Source: Prevotella sp. (lineage in GTDB: Bacteria; Bacteroidota; Bacteroidia; Bacteroidales; Bacteroidaceae). From it: 64,000 nt of DNA. The translations under genes and the position numbers were made by a program. The stretch is taken from NCBI GenBank assembly GCA_017618275.1, contig JAFZUS010000019.1:1-64000 (forward strand). The letters are read 5' to 3'. This document shows positions 50,489 through 61,115 of this stretch, piece by piece (the stretch's first letter is position 1; each line of letters begins with the position of its first letter). The notes below the pieces were generated by a model. That model did no database searches. It worked only from the letters and a program-made list of their open reading frames with translations, and was not told the origin of the DNA.

Positions 50489-52402
50489 ATGAAATACGGA
50501 TTTGTCAAAGTGGCAGCAGCCGTACCTATCGTTAGGGTAGCGGATGTGGACTATAACGTGTTGCAGATAGAGAGTCTGCTGGCTCAGGCCGAAGGTAAGG
50601 GCGTGGAGGTGATGGTCACCCCGGAACTCTGTCTGACGGGTTATTCCTGTCAGGATCTGTTCCGTGAACAATTGTTGCTCGACAAGGCGGAAGAGGGTAT
50701 CATCCAACTGCTTGACTTTACCCGCAAACTCGACACGATACTTATTGTGGGAGCCCCGATTGTCATCAACGGCCTGCTCTACAACTGTGCTGTCGTCATC
50801 CAGCGTGGACAGGTGCTGGGGGTGGTGCCGAAGACCTATCTGCCCAACTATGGCGAGTTCTACGAGAAACGCTGGTTTGCCTCAGCGCAGGATCTGAACC
50901 CCTGCGATATCTATCTGGCTGGGAGTCCTGTGCACGTGAGTGCAGAACCAGTACTCTTCACGACGTGCGACGGCGTCATGTTTGGAGTCGAGATATGCGA
51001 GGATGTGTGGGCACCTATCCCGCCCAGTAATAACCTCGCTCTGGCAGGTGCCGATATCATCCTGAACCTCTCTGCCAGCGACGAACTGATTGGCAAGCAT
51101 CGTTATCTGCGTTCCCTGTTGGCTCAGCAGAGTGCACGCACCATCAGCGGCTATGTCTATGCCGGTAGCGGCTTCGGAGAGTCGACGCAGGATGTGGTCT
51201 ATGGCGGCAATGCCATGATATTCGAAAACGGCAAACTGTTGGCTGAGGGAGAACGGTTCTCCTTGCAGCCCCAGATACTGGTGAATCAGATTGATGTAGA
51301 GAAACTGCGCACGGAGCGCCGACAGAACACCACCTTCATCAATGCCCAGCGTGGTGCTACTGCCATACATGTGACGGTGAAGCCGGTAGTGCCTAAGAGT
51401 TTTGAACTCATCCGCGACATCGATCCCCATCCCTTTATTCCGAAAGATGAGGATATGCAGTCAACCTGTGAGGAGGTGCTCAACATTCAGGTGGGAGGAC
51501 TTGCCAAACGTCTCTATCATATCAACGCCCAGAAGGCGGTTGTCGGTATCAGCGGCGGACTGGATTCCACATTGGCATTGCTCGTTACCGTGAAGGCCTT
51601 CGATAAGTTAGGGCTTGACCGCAAGGGTATCATCGGCATCACAATGCCGGGTTTCGGTACGACGGACCGTACCTATAATAATGCCATGAAACTGATGCAG
51701 ACGTTGGGTGTCACCATCCGTGAAATTAGTATCGCTAAGGCTGTCACACAGCATTTCGAGGATATAGGCCATGATATCAGTCAGCATGACATTACCTATG
51801 AGAACAGTCAGGCCCGTGAACGGACGCAGATACTCATGGATGTGGCGAACCAAGTGAACGGACTGGTGGTAGGTACAGGTGATCTCTCCGAACTGGCGTT
51901 GGGATGGGCCACCTATAATGGCGACCACATGTCGATGTATGGCGTGAATGCTGGTGTTCCCAAGACGCTCATCCGCTATCTGGTGAGTTACGTCGCTGGG
52001 GAGATGGCTACGGATACCCTGTTGGATATCATCGACACGCCTATCTCGCCTGAGTTGATTCCTGCTGATGAGCAGGGACGTATCAAGCAGAAGACGGAAG
52101 ACCTGGTAGGCCCATACGAGTTGCATGATTTCTTCATCTATTATTTCCTGCGCTATGGCTTTGGCCCAAAGAAAATCTTCGTGATGGCACAGAAAGCCTT
52201 CAAGGGCACATACGATGATGATACCATCAAGAAATGGCTCACCACTTTCTGTCGCCGCTTCTTTACGCAGCAGTTCAAACGCTCTTGTCTGCCTGACGGC
52301 CCGAAGGTGGGTAGTGTGAGTCTCTCGCCCCGAGGCGACTGGCGCATGCCGAGCGACGCCTCCTACACGTTGTGGCTCAAGGAATGTGAAGATCTCGGTT
52401 AA
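50489..52402 (+). CDS. nadE: Glutamine-dependent NAD+ synthetase
   Basis: NadE converts deamido-NAD to NAD using glutamine. The 637-aa protein has an N-terminal nitrilase domain with catalytic Glu ([14 protein letters not shown]), Lys ([13 protein letters not shown]) and Cys ([11 protein letters not shown]), and a C-terminal synthetase domain with the PP-loop [15 protein letters not shown]. The ATG at 50489 ([12 protein letters not shown]) fits the family; one at 50483 adds two residues. The stop codon lies inside a dispersed repeat. Confidence 0.95.
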   Translation: MKYGFVKVAAAVPIVRVADVDYNVLQIESLLAQAEGKGVEVMVTPELCLTGYSCQDLFREQLLLDKAEEGIIQLLDFTRKLDTILIVGAPIVINGLLYNCAVVIQRGQVLGVVPKTYLPNYGEFYEKRWFASAQDLNPCDIYLAGSPVHVSAEPVLFTTCDGVMFGVEICEDVWAPIPPSNNLALAGADIILNLSASDELIGKHRYLRSLLAQQSARTISGYVYAGSGFGESTQDVVYGGNAMIFENGKLLAEGERFSLQPQILVNQIDVEKLRTERRQNTTFINAQRGATAIHVTVKPVVPKSFELIRDIDPHPFIPKDEDMQSTCEEVLNIQVGGLAKRLYHINAQKAVVGISGGLDSTLALLVTVKAFDKLGLDRKGIIGITMPGFGTTDRTYNNAMKLMQTLGVTIREISIAKAVTQHFEDIGHDISQHDITYENSQARERTQILMDVANQVNGLVVGTGDLSELALGWATYNGDHMSMYGVNAGVPKTLIRYLVSYVAGEMATDTLLDIIDTPISPELIPADEQGRIKQKTEDLVGPYELHDFFIYYFLRYGFGPKKIFVMAQKAFKGTYDDDTIKKWLTTFCRRFFTQQFKRSCLPDGPKVGSVSLSPRGDWRMPSDASYTLWLKECEDLG

Positions 52403-52452
52403 GCGAGAGCAAAACCAAGCATGCTTGAGTTTTGCCGAGCGTGAGAGATCTC
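52391..52452 (+). repeat. Dispersed palindromic repeat, copy 2
   Basis: It shares TTAAGCGAGAGCA, CCAAGCnTGCTTGAGTT and TGCCGAGCGTGAG with the copy at 10967-11033. The outer ends differ (GATCTC / GAGATC here, ATCGC / GCGAT there) but remain self-complementary in both copies. The nadE stop codon is within it. Confidence 0.75.
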
Positions 52453-52520
52453 GATGCGAAGCATCAAGGTCTGGATTAAGTGAGTGCAAAAACCAAACTA
52501 AAGAAAAAAACCGCCAAAAG

Positions 52521-52553
52521 TTTGGTGGTTTAAGATAATCTGGTTATCTTCGC
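52521..52553 (+). promoter_or_regulatory. Promoter with variant -7 box
   Basis: TTTG (52521-52524) and TATCTTCGC (52545-52553) spaced by 20 bp lead to a 48-aa gene at 52586. The C in TTCGC departs from the usual TTTGC; the same variant lies at 52787-52795. A hairpin (AAACCGCC / GGTGGTTT) overlaps the -33 box. Confidence 0.6.
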
Positions 52554-52585
52554 AGTCGATATTCACCATTTACAATTAAATCGAT

Positions 52586-52732
52586 ATGGAAACAGTAAAA
52601 AGAAAAAGAACACGCGAAGAGGTGAGAGCCGCTGTCAGAGAGACGATTCGTAGGAAGAAAGAGTGGATCGAGCAGACCAACAAAGAGTTTGAGATGATTC
52701 GAAACGGAGAAATAAAACTCAGGTATTCATAA
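52586..52732 (+). CDS. Basic 48-aa protein
   Basis: The frame METVKRKRTREEVRAAVRET... ending KLRYS is highly charged and predicted helical, with a promoter of its own. It is not a family I recognise. Small basic helical proteins can bind nucleic acid, but no evidence goes beyond composition. Confidence 0.5.
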   Translation: METVKRKRTREEVRAAVRETIRRKKEWIEQTNKEFEMIRNGEIKLRYS

Positions 52733-52835
52733 TGATCCATCCAAACCTTTCTTGCTATGAACACACTTATTTTCTTTTATATTTCTTATCTTCGCCCCCA
52801 ATATGTATGTCTAACAATTAAAAAACAAAACGATT

Positions 52836-53126
52836 ATGAAAAGATTAATGATTCTATTCGTATTTTGCGGTATGCTGATGTCGGCTATGGCAGATTGGAC
52901 CTATGGCACAGCCACCTTTACAGGAAACCAACCGTCATCAAGTATGTCAATTGGTGAAGTGAGGGTTTGGTATAATGGCTCCCTCACCAAGAAGGCAATC
53001 GAAGGTGGAGTGGAAGTCTGGGAAGGCACAGGCGACATCTGTGTAGTCTATCCCAAGAACTACAAAGGTCAGAAGATGACGTTCACCTCAACTGGCGGAA
53101 CTGTCCAAATTCAAACTTTGAAATAA
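52836..53126 (+). CDS. Small exported protein
   Basis: The 96-aa product has a clean signal peptide (MKRLMILFVFCGMLMSAMAD) and a mature part of about 76 residues rich in beta-prone and aromatic residues (WTYGTATFTG, VRVWYNGSLTKK, VEVWEGTGDICVVYPK). No known family. A TATCTTCGC -7 box lies at 52787-52795. Confidence 0.65.
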   Translation: MKRLMILFVFCGMLMSAMADWTYGTATFTGNQPSSSMSIGEVRVWYNGSLTKKAIEGGVEVWEGTGDICVVYPKNYKGQKMTFTSTGGTVQIQTLK

Positions 53127-53175
53127 GGCAGAAGCATTTTTGGATGGAAATTGACCTCAAAAGTACTATTATTTG

Positions 53176-53251
53176 AAAAAATGCAGTATTTTTGCAAAAA
53201 AATACGGCTCACAATGAACGTCGTTTGCTAAATTATTTTTATCTTTGCACC
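53176..53251 (+). repeat. Duplicated promoter region, copy A
   Basis: A 76-bp segment with two -7 boxes (TATTTTTGC near 53188 and TATCTTTGC at 53240-53248) is about 85% identical to 53987-54060. It drives the DUF4160 gene. Confidence 0.75.
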
Positions 53252-53268
53252 AGAAATAATAGTGAACC

Positions 53269-53565
53269 ATGGGTCAGTTGGCATTTTTGAAGATGTTTAT
53301 CTTGGTGGCGATTTCGCTTGACATAAACGACAACCGTCGTCATGTACATGTATTCAGAAAAGGTAAACGACATCAGCATTCACTTGCAAAGATATGGATT
53401 GAAAAGAATGGCGAGCAATGCGTAGAAGTTGCAGAATCAGAGTTATCAGCAAAAGACAACGAAATGCTGGTTGCTGCTATCAACCGCCATTGGAAGTCCA
53501 TCAACGAACAGATTACTAGAACATTCAACGGCGAGAAGACCATTGCAATTGATATTGAAAAATAA
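53269..53565 (+). CDS. DUF4160 family protein, toxin-antitoxin-like partner
   Basis: The 98-aa protein has the DUF4160 pattern (ISLDINDNRRHVHVFRKGK, AKIWIE, MLVAAINRHWKSINEQI). DUF4160 and DUF2442 genes are found as adjacent pairs that are predicted toxin-antitoxin-like modules. The partner starts 15 bp downstream. Activity has not been assigned to this subfamily as far as I know. Confidence 0.75.
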   Translation: MGQLAFLKMFILVAISLDINDNRRHVHVFRKGKRHQHSLAKIWIEKNGEQCVEVAESELSAKDNEMLVAAINRHWKSINEQITRTFNGEKTIAIDIEK

Positions 53566-53580
53566 TAGGAGGACTAAGTT

Positions 53581-53823
53581 ATGTGTAAGATCAAAGGAAT
53601 AACAATAGGCATTAAAGACTTAAACTTTAAGGCACATCGCGGTAAGATGCTTGTCCGTCTGACTGATGGCCGTGAGGTTTTGGTTCCCGTGAGTTTCTTT
53701 CCAGATATTAAGCAGATGTCGGTGAAGGAGCGTGAGAAATGGATGGTGCTCGATGATCAGTATTTTACCTTCGAGAACATGACACGGGTCTATTCTGTGC
53801 TTGACTTGTTGAAGGTTGCATAG
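53581..53823 (+). CDS. DUF2442 family protein
   Basis: The 80-aa protein matches DUF2442: a short beta-rich body with FKAHRGKMLVRLTDGREVLVPVSFFPDIKQMS, the segment that in the family reads xDGrxxxvPlxxxPxL. It forms a two-gene unit with the DUF4160 gene. It is probably DNA-binding or an antitoxin by family context. Confidence 0.75.
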   Translation: MCKIKGITIGIKDLNFKAHRGKMLVRLTDGREVLVPVSFFPDIKQMSVKEREKWMVLDDQYFTFENMTRVYSVLDLLKVA

Positions 53824-53986
53824 TTGTTGAAAAGAACAATTAATTTTTGCAAAATGGAAGAAATGGTCACGCTGTTTCTTCCATTTTTCTTTTTTATTTC
53901 TTATTTTCGCCCCCTAAATGAGTGTTATATGTACAAATAATGACGATAAATGATGCAAAAATCAATACGAAGTGGCCAAAATTAAT

Positions 53987-54060
53987 AAAAATGCACTACT
54001 TTTGCAAAAAAAGCAGCTCACAATGAACGTTATTTGCTAAATTATTCTTATATTTGCACC
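53987..54060 (+). repeat. Duplicated promoter region, copy B
   Basis: Copy of 53176-53251 with TACTTTTGC and TATATTTGC boxes, now upstream of a decayed gene. The spacing of 811 bp places the DUF4160/DUF2442 pair exactly between the two copies. Confidence 0.75.
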
Positions 54061-54093
54061 GTGACGGATTTATCCGTCGCAGATATGACATAG

Positions 54094-54500
54094 GAAGCGT
54101 ATGGCTTTTTCCATGCTGATGAACTTGCACACCTCATCCAGGCAGTGCAAAGCCTATCAGCAAGATTAGTAGACAGGCTCACACTTCTCTATATAACAAA
54201 ACAATAACTAATAAGCAGTTTTACACTAATAACCTGAATTCAAAAAATATCGATTTGGCGATAAGTCTCCTAGAGAAGTTAGCCTCAAAAGAAAATGGTG
54301 ATGCAATGTTAGCGTTGGGAGAATTACACCTAAACTCGTTGTTAGGACACTTTGATGAGCCAAAAGCTATTGAGTGGTACACAAAGGCTGCTGATGCTGG
54401 CAATAGAGAAGCCCAAGAAAAATTAGGCTATTTTTATCTAAATGGAATTCATGTTAAGAAAAACAAAAAGCTTGGCAAACAAATATTAGGAATCAAATAG
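54094..54500 (+). pseudogene. Decayed Sel1-repeat gene
   Basis: Bases 54255-54500 encode a good Sel1/TPR-like segment (LASKENGDAMLALGELHLNS, AIEWYTKAADAGNREAQEKL) without an ATG. Upstream, a different frame encodes ADELAHLIQAVQSLSARLVD and stops at 54210 or so. The two pieces look like one protein split by a frameshift, downstream of promoter copy B. It may be a remnant rather than an active gene. Confidence 0.5.
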
Positions 54501-55146
54501 AACTTATAATATGTCATACATTAGCAACTGCGGCACTAAATTGAAGGATTAGTTTTTAAGTCAAAACCCAAGTACCTTTATCTACTCAGGAGATGTAAGG
54601 CGATTGTTTAAGAAGAGATTTTGCTTTTAGTGGCTTATTCCTACTAAAACCATTATAAAATTCTAATAATAAATGATTTGGAGAGCATTTTAATTCTATT
54701 TTAATCCTACTAAAACCCTATTTTGTCCCTACATTATTTCTACTAAAATCTCCATAGGGAGCGAGCAAAAATGAATACTAAGGCTTTCAAGTTTTTGTCT
54801 TAATGGTATTCAAGAAATTCTCTAGAGAATTTCGGAGTCCCATTAGGGGGGAACAACAGCGAGACAGGCTTTAAGCATGAAATTCTCTAGAGAATTTTGA
54901 AAGGACAGTTTGAACGAAAGTTTGCGAGACAGTATTATAAAAATTGCGAGGTAGGCAGGGGGCCATTACCTGGTAGCGAACAAGCAAGAACATGTGAGAA
55001 GCCAACAAAGAATCTGGAAAGGATGAATAGAGAATCAGTAGCGAATCAGTAGTGGATTAGTAGGGTTATAGTAGCGAATTAGTAGAAATAATAAATTCGA
55101 TAATTGCTTGATAATCCGTGTGTTTTGAGAAATTTAGTAGGATTAT
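54501..55146. repeat. Gene-free AT-rich region with repeats and palindromes
   Basis: No gene is seen in these 650 bases. Two perfect 18-bp palindromes, AAATTCTCTAGAGAATTT, lie near 54815 and 54880. TACTAAAAC-type units recur at 54640-54760, and their inverse TTAGTAG / AATCAGTAG recurs at 55030-55140. The arrangement is an inverted array around the palindromes. Confidence 0.6.
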
Positions 55147-55185
55147 ATGATTAAATCAAAAAGGAAGCGTCAAAAAGAAGAGGAG

Positions 55186-57726
55186 TTAGCCAAATGCCAA
55201 CTCCTCTTTGTCTGTGGATTTTGTGATATGTATCGTGGCGCCTGGTTCGAGGTTGCCATTCACAATCAGGTCGCTGACACCATCCTCGATGTAGTTCTGG
55301 ATGGCCCGTTTCAGCGGACGGGCACCAAACTGTACATCGTAGCCCTTCGTGGCCACAAACTCCTTGGCCTCTTCGGAAAGGTCGATATGATAGCCGATCT
55401 GTTCGATACGCTGATACAATCCCTTCAGTTCGATGTCGATGATCTGTTTGATAGCCTCCATATCGAGTTGGTCGAAGGTAATAATCTCGTCCAAGCGGTT
55501 CAGGAACTCTGGTGAGAACTGCTTCGAGAGTGCCTTCTGCACGATGTTACGGGCATGCTCCTTGTCCTGTTCGTTGAGGGCGAGGCCTGTATTGCCAGAG
55601 GCGCTGAAACCTACACCCCGTCCGAAGTCCTTCAACTGACGGGTACCTGCGTTCGAGGTCATGATAATCACGGTGTTGCGGAAATCCACAAAACGTCCGT
55701 TACCATCGGTGAGTCGTCCTTCATCGAGTACCTGCAGCAACAGGTTATAAACATTGGCGTGTGCCTTCTCTATCTCGTCGAGCAGGACGATGGAGTATGG
55801 GTGACGACGTACACGTTCCGTCAACTGTCCGCCCTCTTCATAGCCTACATATCCTGGAGGCGCACCAATCAGGCGTGAGGTGTTGAAACTCTCCGTATAT
55901 TCGCTCATGTCGATACGGATGAGCGCATCGCTGCTGCCGAACATGAATTCAGCCAGTTTCTTGGCCAGATAAGTCTTGCCGACACCCGTAGGTCCGAGGA
56001 ACATGAACACGCCGATGGGGTGGTTGGGTTCCTTCAGTCCCACACGGTTGCGCTGGATGGCTTTCACCATCTTGTCGATAGCCTTGTCCTGTCCGATGAC
56101 AGCACCTTTCAGTTCCTGTGCCATACCCTTCAGACGGACACCTTCCTGTTCCGCCATCCGTTGTACGGGCACACCCGTCATCATCGACACCACATTGGCC
56201 ACCTGTTCGGCATCTACCACCTGGCGCTCTTCGTTCTCACCGCTCTGCCATTTGATGTTCAGTTCCTTCAAACTGGTCTCGAGTTGGGTCTGACGATCAC
56301 GATAGCCTGCTGCCAACTCGAAATCCTGACTCTTGACGGCCGCATTCTTACGCTCCTTCACGTGGGCAATCTCTTTCTCCAGTTCAAGGATCTCTGGTGG
56401 AATCTGTGCATTAGAAAGATGTACACGAGAGCCAGTCTCATCCAGAGCGTCTATCGCCTTATCGGGCATGAAACGGTCTGTCACGTAGCGGTCTGTCAAT
56501 TTGACACACGCCACAAGGGCTTCATCCGTATAGGTCACGTGGTGATGATGCTCATAGCGGTCTTTGATGTTACGGAGTATCTGCAGGGTTTCCTCCTGGG
56601 TCGTCGGCTCTACTTGTACTTTCTGGAAACGACGTTCCAGAGCGCCGTCTTTCTCTACGGAGTTGCGGTATTCGTCGAGGGTGGTGGCACCAATACATTG
56701 CATAGTGCCTCGTGCCAGAGCGGGTTTCATGATGTTGGCAGCATCCATGCTTCCTGGTGTGGAACCAGCACCGATGATGGTGTGTGTCTCGTCGATGAAC
56801 ACGATGACATCGGGGTTCTGCTCTATCTCTTTCATCAGGGCCTTCAGACGTTCCTCAAACTGTCCACGATACTTTGTGCCCGCCACTACGCCAGTCATAT
56901 CGAGGGTGTAAATACGTTTGTCGAAGAGCATGGGCGACGTGTGGTGATTGGCAATCTGCTGGGCAAGTCCCTCCACAATGGCACTCTTACCCACACCTGG
57001 TTCGCCGATCAGGATGGGGTTGTTCTTCTTACGACGACCCAGAATCTCTACGACACGTTGGATTTCCTTTTCGCGACCTACACAGGGATCCAGTTTCCCG
57101 TCGAGGGCTGCCTGTGTCAGGTCTGTGCCGAAGGTGTCAAGCACAGGAGTCTTCGAGGCAGGCTTCTGAGTCTGAGTGGTGGTAGAACCGGTATTGCCCG
57201 CTTTTCTGGAAGAGGCGGAAGCACCCGTCTCCTCGAATTCTTCCTCGTCCTCGTCGGGCAGGCCTATGCCATTGGTGATACTATTGGTCTTGGGGGCGTT
57301 GAACAACGCCTGTACATCATCATAATTCATGCTGTTCAATTCTAATACTTGTTTCGCACCATTGTTCACGGCATCATGTAGGATGGCGAGCAACAGGTGC
57401 TGTTCGTTGACATTGGTGGCTCTCTGTATACGTGCCTCAAGCACAGCGAGTTTCAGAATATTATTCGCTTTTTCGTTGAGAACCAGTTCGTGGGTATAGA
57501 TGGGCATATTCAACTCATCCTCACGTACTTTATTCTCGAGTTCCGTCTTGATGGATTGCAGATTCAGGTTCAGTCGGTGGAACACATCAATCACCGGCCC
57601 ATCCTTCATTCTCAACAGACCCAGAAGCAGATGTTCCGGACCTACTGAGCGACTGGCCAATCTTGCAGCCTCCTCACGGGAGTAGGCAAGTATTTCAGAT
57701 ACCTTAGGTGAAAACTGGCTGGACAT
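55186..57726 (-). CDS. clpC: ATP-dependent Clp protease ATPase ClpC
   Basis: The 846-aa Hsp100 protein has N-terminal Clp repeats ([20 protein letters not shown]), first Walker [15 protein letters not shown], a middle UVR-type helix ([20 protein letters not shown]) and second Walker [15 protein letters not shown]. It unfolds substrates for ClpP. A low-complexity acidic and Ser/Thr linker ([17 protein letters not shown]) precedes the first ATPase domain. A TAACTTTGC -7 box lies at 57768-57776 on the minus strand. Confidence 0.93.
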   Translation of the reverse strand: MSSQFSPKVSEILAYSREEAARLASRSVGPEHLLLGLLRMKDGPVIDVFHRLNLNLQSIKTELENKVREDELNMPIYTHELVLNEKANNILKLAVLEARIQRATNVNEQHLLLAILHDAVNNGAKQVLELNSMNYDDVQALFNAPKTNSITNGIGLPDEDEEEFEETGASASSRKAGNTGSTTTQTQKPASKTPVLDTFGTDLTQAALDGKLDPCVGREKEIQRVVEILGRRKKNNPILIGEPGVGKSAIVEGLAQQIANHHTSPMLFDKRIYTLDMTGVVAGTKYRGQFEERLKALMKEIEQNPDVIVFIDETHTIIGAGSTPGSMDAANIMKPALARGTMQCIGATTLDEYRNSVEKDGALERRFQKVQVEPTTQEETLQILRNIKDRYEHHHHVTYTDEALVACVKLTDRYVTDRFMPDKAIDALDETGSRVHLSNAQIPPEILELEKEIAHVKERKNAAVKSQDFELAAGYRDRQTQLETSLKELNIKWQSGENEERQVVDAEQVANVVSMMTGVPVQRMAEQEGVRLKGMAQELKGAVIGQDKAIDKMVKAIQRNRVGLKEPNHPIGVFMFLGPTGVGKTYLAKKLAEFMFGSSDALIRIDMSEYTESFNTSRLIGAPPGYVGYEEGGQLTERVRRHPYSIVLLDEIEKAHANVYNLLLQVLDEGRLTDGNGRFVDFRNTVIIMTSNAGTRQLKDFGRGVGFSASGNTGLALNEQDKEHARNIVQKALSKQFSPEFLNRLDEIITFDQLDMEAIKQIIDIELKGLYQRIEQIGYHIDLSEEAKEFVATKGYDVQFGARPLKRAIQNYIEDGVSDLIVNGNLEPGATIHITKSTDKEELAFG

Positions 57727-57836
57727 GATTTTTATATCTAATACTTATTATTCTTCTCTTATTGTTTGCAAAGTTACGAATTAATTTGCAAACATCGTGC
57801 CAAAAACTGTTTTTTTTGCAGGGCAAGCCCTACTAA

Positions 57837-57966
57837 CCTTTTTTCAGGGGTTCCCCTGTTCTTCTTTTCGAAAAGAAGCAAAAGGGAAATGTCCTTTCTT
57901 TCGGCGCGAAAGAAAGAACTAAAGAAAGCATCCACCCTAACCAAGCCTTCCCCTATATGGGAAGGA
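57837..57966 (+). repeat. 130-bp multi-hairpin element, left copy
   Basis: It contains CAGGGGTTCCCCTG (57845-57858), CTTCTTTTCGAAAAGAAG (57861-57878), a 23-bp hairpin at 57894-57916 and a GGGAAGG end. It is an inverted, diverged copy of 58186-58315, with each hairpin preserved. Confidence 0.8.
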
Positions 57967-58185
57967 TGTAACTGACTTCGAGGGGAAACCCTCTTCGTCA
58001 GAGTTTTGGTAAGGTTCACAATGCTTTCGCCCTTCGGGTGAACCTTTATAATATAATGTCCTCTCTGGCGAGCGATGATTATTGTTCGGCTATCGCAGCC
58101 GATAAACAACCAAAATCGACCTTTGATGGTCGATTTTACCTCTGAAAAGTCTGTGAAAGCGGGTTTTCCCGCTTGAACAGTTAAG

Positions 58186-58315
58186 TCCTTCCATATAGGG
58201 AAGGATTTAGGATAGGTGGATGTCTCTTTTACTTCTTTTCTCTGCGCCAGAGAAAAGGAGGTACCCTTTTGGTCCTTTTCGAAAAGGACAACAGGGCAAC
58301 GCCCTGCGAAAAAGG
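58186..58315 (-). repeat. 130-bp multi-hairpin element, right copy
   Basis: Inverted counterpart of 57837-57966: GTCCTTTTCGAAAAGGAC (58272-58289) replaces CTTCTTTTCGAAAAGAAG, and CAGGGCAACGCCCTG (58292-58306) replaces CAGGGGTTCCCCTG. Base changes are paired so every stem survives. Between the copies lie further palindromes, including AAAATCGACC / GGTCGATTTT near 58112-58137. No gene is seen from 57777 to 58531. Confidence 0.8.
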
Positions 58316-58406
58316 AATCCTTTGGTGAAAAGGATGGCTTTGCTCTGCCAAAGGAAATCCTTTTGGTGAAAAGGATGGAAAAATCCTTTTAAATAAGTTT
58401 AAAAGG

Positions 58407-58439
58407 TTTGGTGGGAATGAAAAAAATACTTACCTTTGC
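58407..58439 (+). promoter_or_regulatory. Promoter of gyrA
   Basis: TTTG (58407-58410) and TACCTTTGC (58431-58439) with 20-bp spacing are a full consensus. The 5' leader to ATG 58532 is about 87 nt. Confidence 0.8.
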
Positions 58440-58531
58440 ACTGTTAAAAACGCGTCAGCGGGCTTAAAAAGTGCCTTAAACGCGAAATTTTGAAAAAGTA
58501 AAAGGTATAAAAGTAAAGCAAAATAAGAATA

Positions 58532-61087
58532 ATGGATCAGACATTCGACAACGACAGAATTTTGAAAATCAACATCGAGGAAGAAATGAAATCCAGTTAC
58601 ATTGACTACTCTATGTCAGTCATTGTGGCCCGTGCCCTTCCCGATGTACGCGACGGCTTCAAACCCGTACACCGCCGTATCCTATACGGTATGATGAACA
58701 TCAACAACGTCAGTACACAACCTTATAAGAAATGTGCCCGTGTCGTAGGTGAGGTGCTTGGTAAGTACCACCCCCACGGCGACAGTTCCGTATATGGCGC
58801 CCTGGTGCGTATGGCCCAGGAGTGGAATATGCGCTACACCCTCGTCGACGGACAGGGTAATTTCGGTTCTGTAGACGGTGACTCGCCTGCAGCCATGCGT
58901 TACACCGAGTGCCGTCTCTCGAAGATGGGTGAGCACATCATGGACGACCTCGACAAGGAGACCGTTGATATGGCCAACAACTTCGACGACTCTCTCCAGG
59001 AGCCTACCGTGATGCCTACTAAGGTGCCTAACCTGTTGGTGAACGGTGGTAACGGTATTGCCGTAGGTATGGCTACCAATATGCCTACCCACAATCTGGG
59101 TGAGGTGATCGATGGCTGCTGTGCCTATATCGACAATCCCGATATCGATACCGACGGACTGATGCAGTACATCCCAGGTCCTGACTTCCCCACGGGAGCC
59201 TATATCTATGGTCTGCAGGGTGTGCGTGATGCCTACGAGACAGGTCGTGGCCGTATCGTGATGCGTGCCAAGGCTGAGATCGAGAGTGGCGAGACCCATG
59301 ACAAGATTGTGGTAACGGAGATTCCTTATGGTGTCAATAAGGCAGACCTCGTAGCCTATATCGCCGATCTGGCCAACCAGCATAAGATCGAGGGTGTGGC
59401 GAATGTGAATGATGAGTCAGGTCGTCAGGGTATGCGTATTGTCGTGGATGTGAAGCGTGATGCCAATGCCAACGTGCTGCTCAACAAACTCTTCAAGATG
59501 ACAGCCCTGCAGAGTTCATTCTCTGTCAACAATATCGCCCTTGTAAAGGGTCGTCCCCGTCTGCTCAACCTCAAAGAGTGTGTGAAGTACTTCGTGGAGC
59601 ACCGTCATGATGTGACTATCCGTCGCACGAAGTATGACCTGCGGAAGGCTCAGGAGCGTGCCCATATCCTCGAGGGCTTGATCATCGCCGTCAACAATAT
59701 CGACGAGGTGGTACACATTATTAGAAATAGTAAGACCCCGACGGATGCCCAGCGCAACTTGGAGGCTCGCTTCGAACTCGACGAACTCCAGTCGAAGGCC
59801 ATCGTCGATATGCGTCTGGCACAGTTGACGGGTCTGCGTGTGGATCAACTCCACCAGGAGTTCGACGACTTGCAGAAACTCATTGCCGACCTGCAGGAGA
59901 TTCTCGACAACCCAGAGCGTTGTAAGGAGGTGATGAAGAACGACCTGTTGGAAGTGAAGGAGAAATACGGCGACGAGCGTCGTACGGAGATTATCCCCTT
60001 CGACCACGAGTTTAATGCCGAGGACTTCTATCCCGATGATCCAGTGGTTATCACCATCTCGCACATGGGTTATATCAAACGTACCCATCTCGATGAGTTC
60101 CATGAGCAGGGTAGAGGAGGCGTCGGTGCGAAGGCAGCCCGTCATCGTGACAACGACTTCACCGAGTATATCTATCCCGCCACGATGCACAACACGCTGC
60201 TCTTCTTCACCCAGAAGGGTCGTTGCTACTGGCAGAAGTGCTACGAGATACCTGAGGGCGACAAGAACTCGAAGGGGCGTGCCATACAAAACATGCTCAA
60301 TATTGAGCCCGACGACTCCATCAATGCCGTGCTGCGCATCAAGAACTTCAACGACGAGGAGTTCCTGCAGTCGCACTACGTGGTGTTCGCCACTAAGCAG
60401 GGTATCATCAAGAAGACCCGTCTCGATGCCTACAAGAACGTACGTGCTGCCGGTGTCATTGCTATCAACATCAACGAGGGTGATGAGGTGGTAGGCGTTC
60501 GTCTGACCAATGGTCACAACGAACTACTGTTGGCTAACCGCAATGGTCGTGCCGTCCGCTTCGACGAGAACGATGTACGCACGATGGGCCGTGTGGCTAC
60601 GGGTGTCATCGGTATGCGTCTCGACGGTGGCGACGATGAGGTGGTAGGCATGGTCTGCGTCAACGATCCGAATGTCGAGACCATTATGGTTGTCTCTGAG
60701 AACGGCTACGGCAAGCGCTCAGAGGTAGAGGACTATCGTAAGACTGCCCGTGGTGCGAAGGGTGTGAAGACCCTCGCCATCACAGAGAAGACCGGTCGTC
60801 TGGTGGCTATCAAGGTGGTGACAGATGAGAACGACCTGATGATTATCAACAAGAGTGGTATCCTCATCCGTCTGAAGGTGGCCGATGTCCGTGTGATGGG
60901 TCGTAACACCCAGGGTGTGCGACTGATCAACCTCACCAAGAAGAACGACACCATTGCCAGTGTGTGCAAGGTGACGTCGAGTCAGGAAGAAGATGTAGAG
61001 GAAGCAGAGGTGCTGAATGATGAAGAACTGCCCGTCGACACGAGTGTCGATGCTGCTTTCGAAACAGATAACGAGAATAATGATTAA
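58532..61087 (+). CDS. gyrA: DNA gyrase subunit A
   Basis: GyrA is the DNA-cleaving subunit of gyrase. The 851-aa product has [21 protein letters not shown], the quinolone-region segment [19 protein letters not shown], the catalytic Tyr in [11 protein letters not shown], and a C-terminal beta-pinwheel with a GyrA-box-like [10 protein letters not shown], followed by an acidic tail. The presence of a GyrA-box favours gyrase over ParC. Confidence 0.95.
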   Translation: MDQTFDNDRILKINIEEEMKSSYIDYSMSVIVARALPDVRDGFKPVHRRILYGMMNINNVSTQPYKKCARVVGEVLGKYHPHGDSSVYGALVRMAQEWNMRYTLVDGQGNFGSVDGDSPAAMRYTECRLSKMGEHIMDDLDKETVDMANNFDDSLQEPTVMPTKVPNLLVNGGNGIAVGMATNMPTHNLGEVIDGCCAYIDNPDIDTDGLMQYIPGPDFPTGAYIYGLQGVRDAYETGRGRIVMRAKAEIESGETHDKIVVTEIPYGVNKADLVAYIADLANQHKIEGVANVNDESGRQGMRIVVDVKRDANANVLLNKLFKMTALQSSFSVNNIALVKGRPRLLNLKECVKYFVEHRHDVTIRRTKYDLRKAQERAHILEGLIIAVNNIDEVVHIIRNSKTPTDAQRNLEARFELDELQSKAIVDMRLAQLTGLRVDQLHQEFDDLQKLIADLQEILDNPERCKEVMKNDLLEVKEKYGDERRTEIIPFDHEFNAEDFYPDDPVVITISHMGYIKRTHLDEFHEQGRGGVGAKAARHRDNDFTEYIYPATMHNTLLFFTQKGRCYWQKCYEIPEGDKNSKGRAIQNMLNIEPDDSINAVLRIKNFNDEEFLQSHYVVFATKQGIIKKTRLDAYKNVRAAGVIAININEGDEVVGVRLTNGHNELLLANRNGRAVRFDENDVRTMGRVATGVIGMRLDGGDDEVVGMVCVNDPNVETIMVVSENGYGKRSEVEDYRKTARGAKGVKTLAITEKTGRLVAIKVVTDENDLMIINKSGILIRLKVADVRVMGRNTQGVRLINLTKKNDTIASVCKVTSSQEEDVEEAEVLNDEELPVDTSVDAAFETDNENND

Positions 61088-61115
61088 TAACAAATTAAAC
61101 CAAATTTAAAGGCTT

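Noticed and set aside
56020..57345. 441-codon plus-strand open frame opposite clpC
   Set aside because: Antisense to an intact clpC; no domain pattern.
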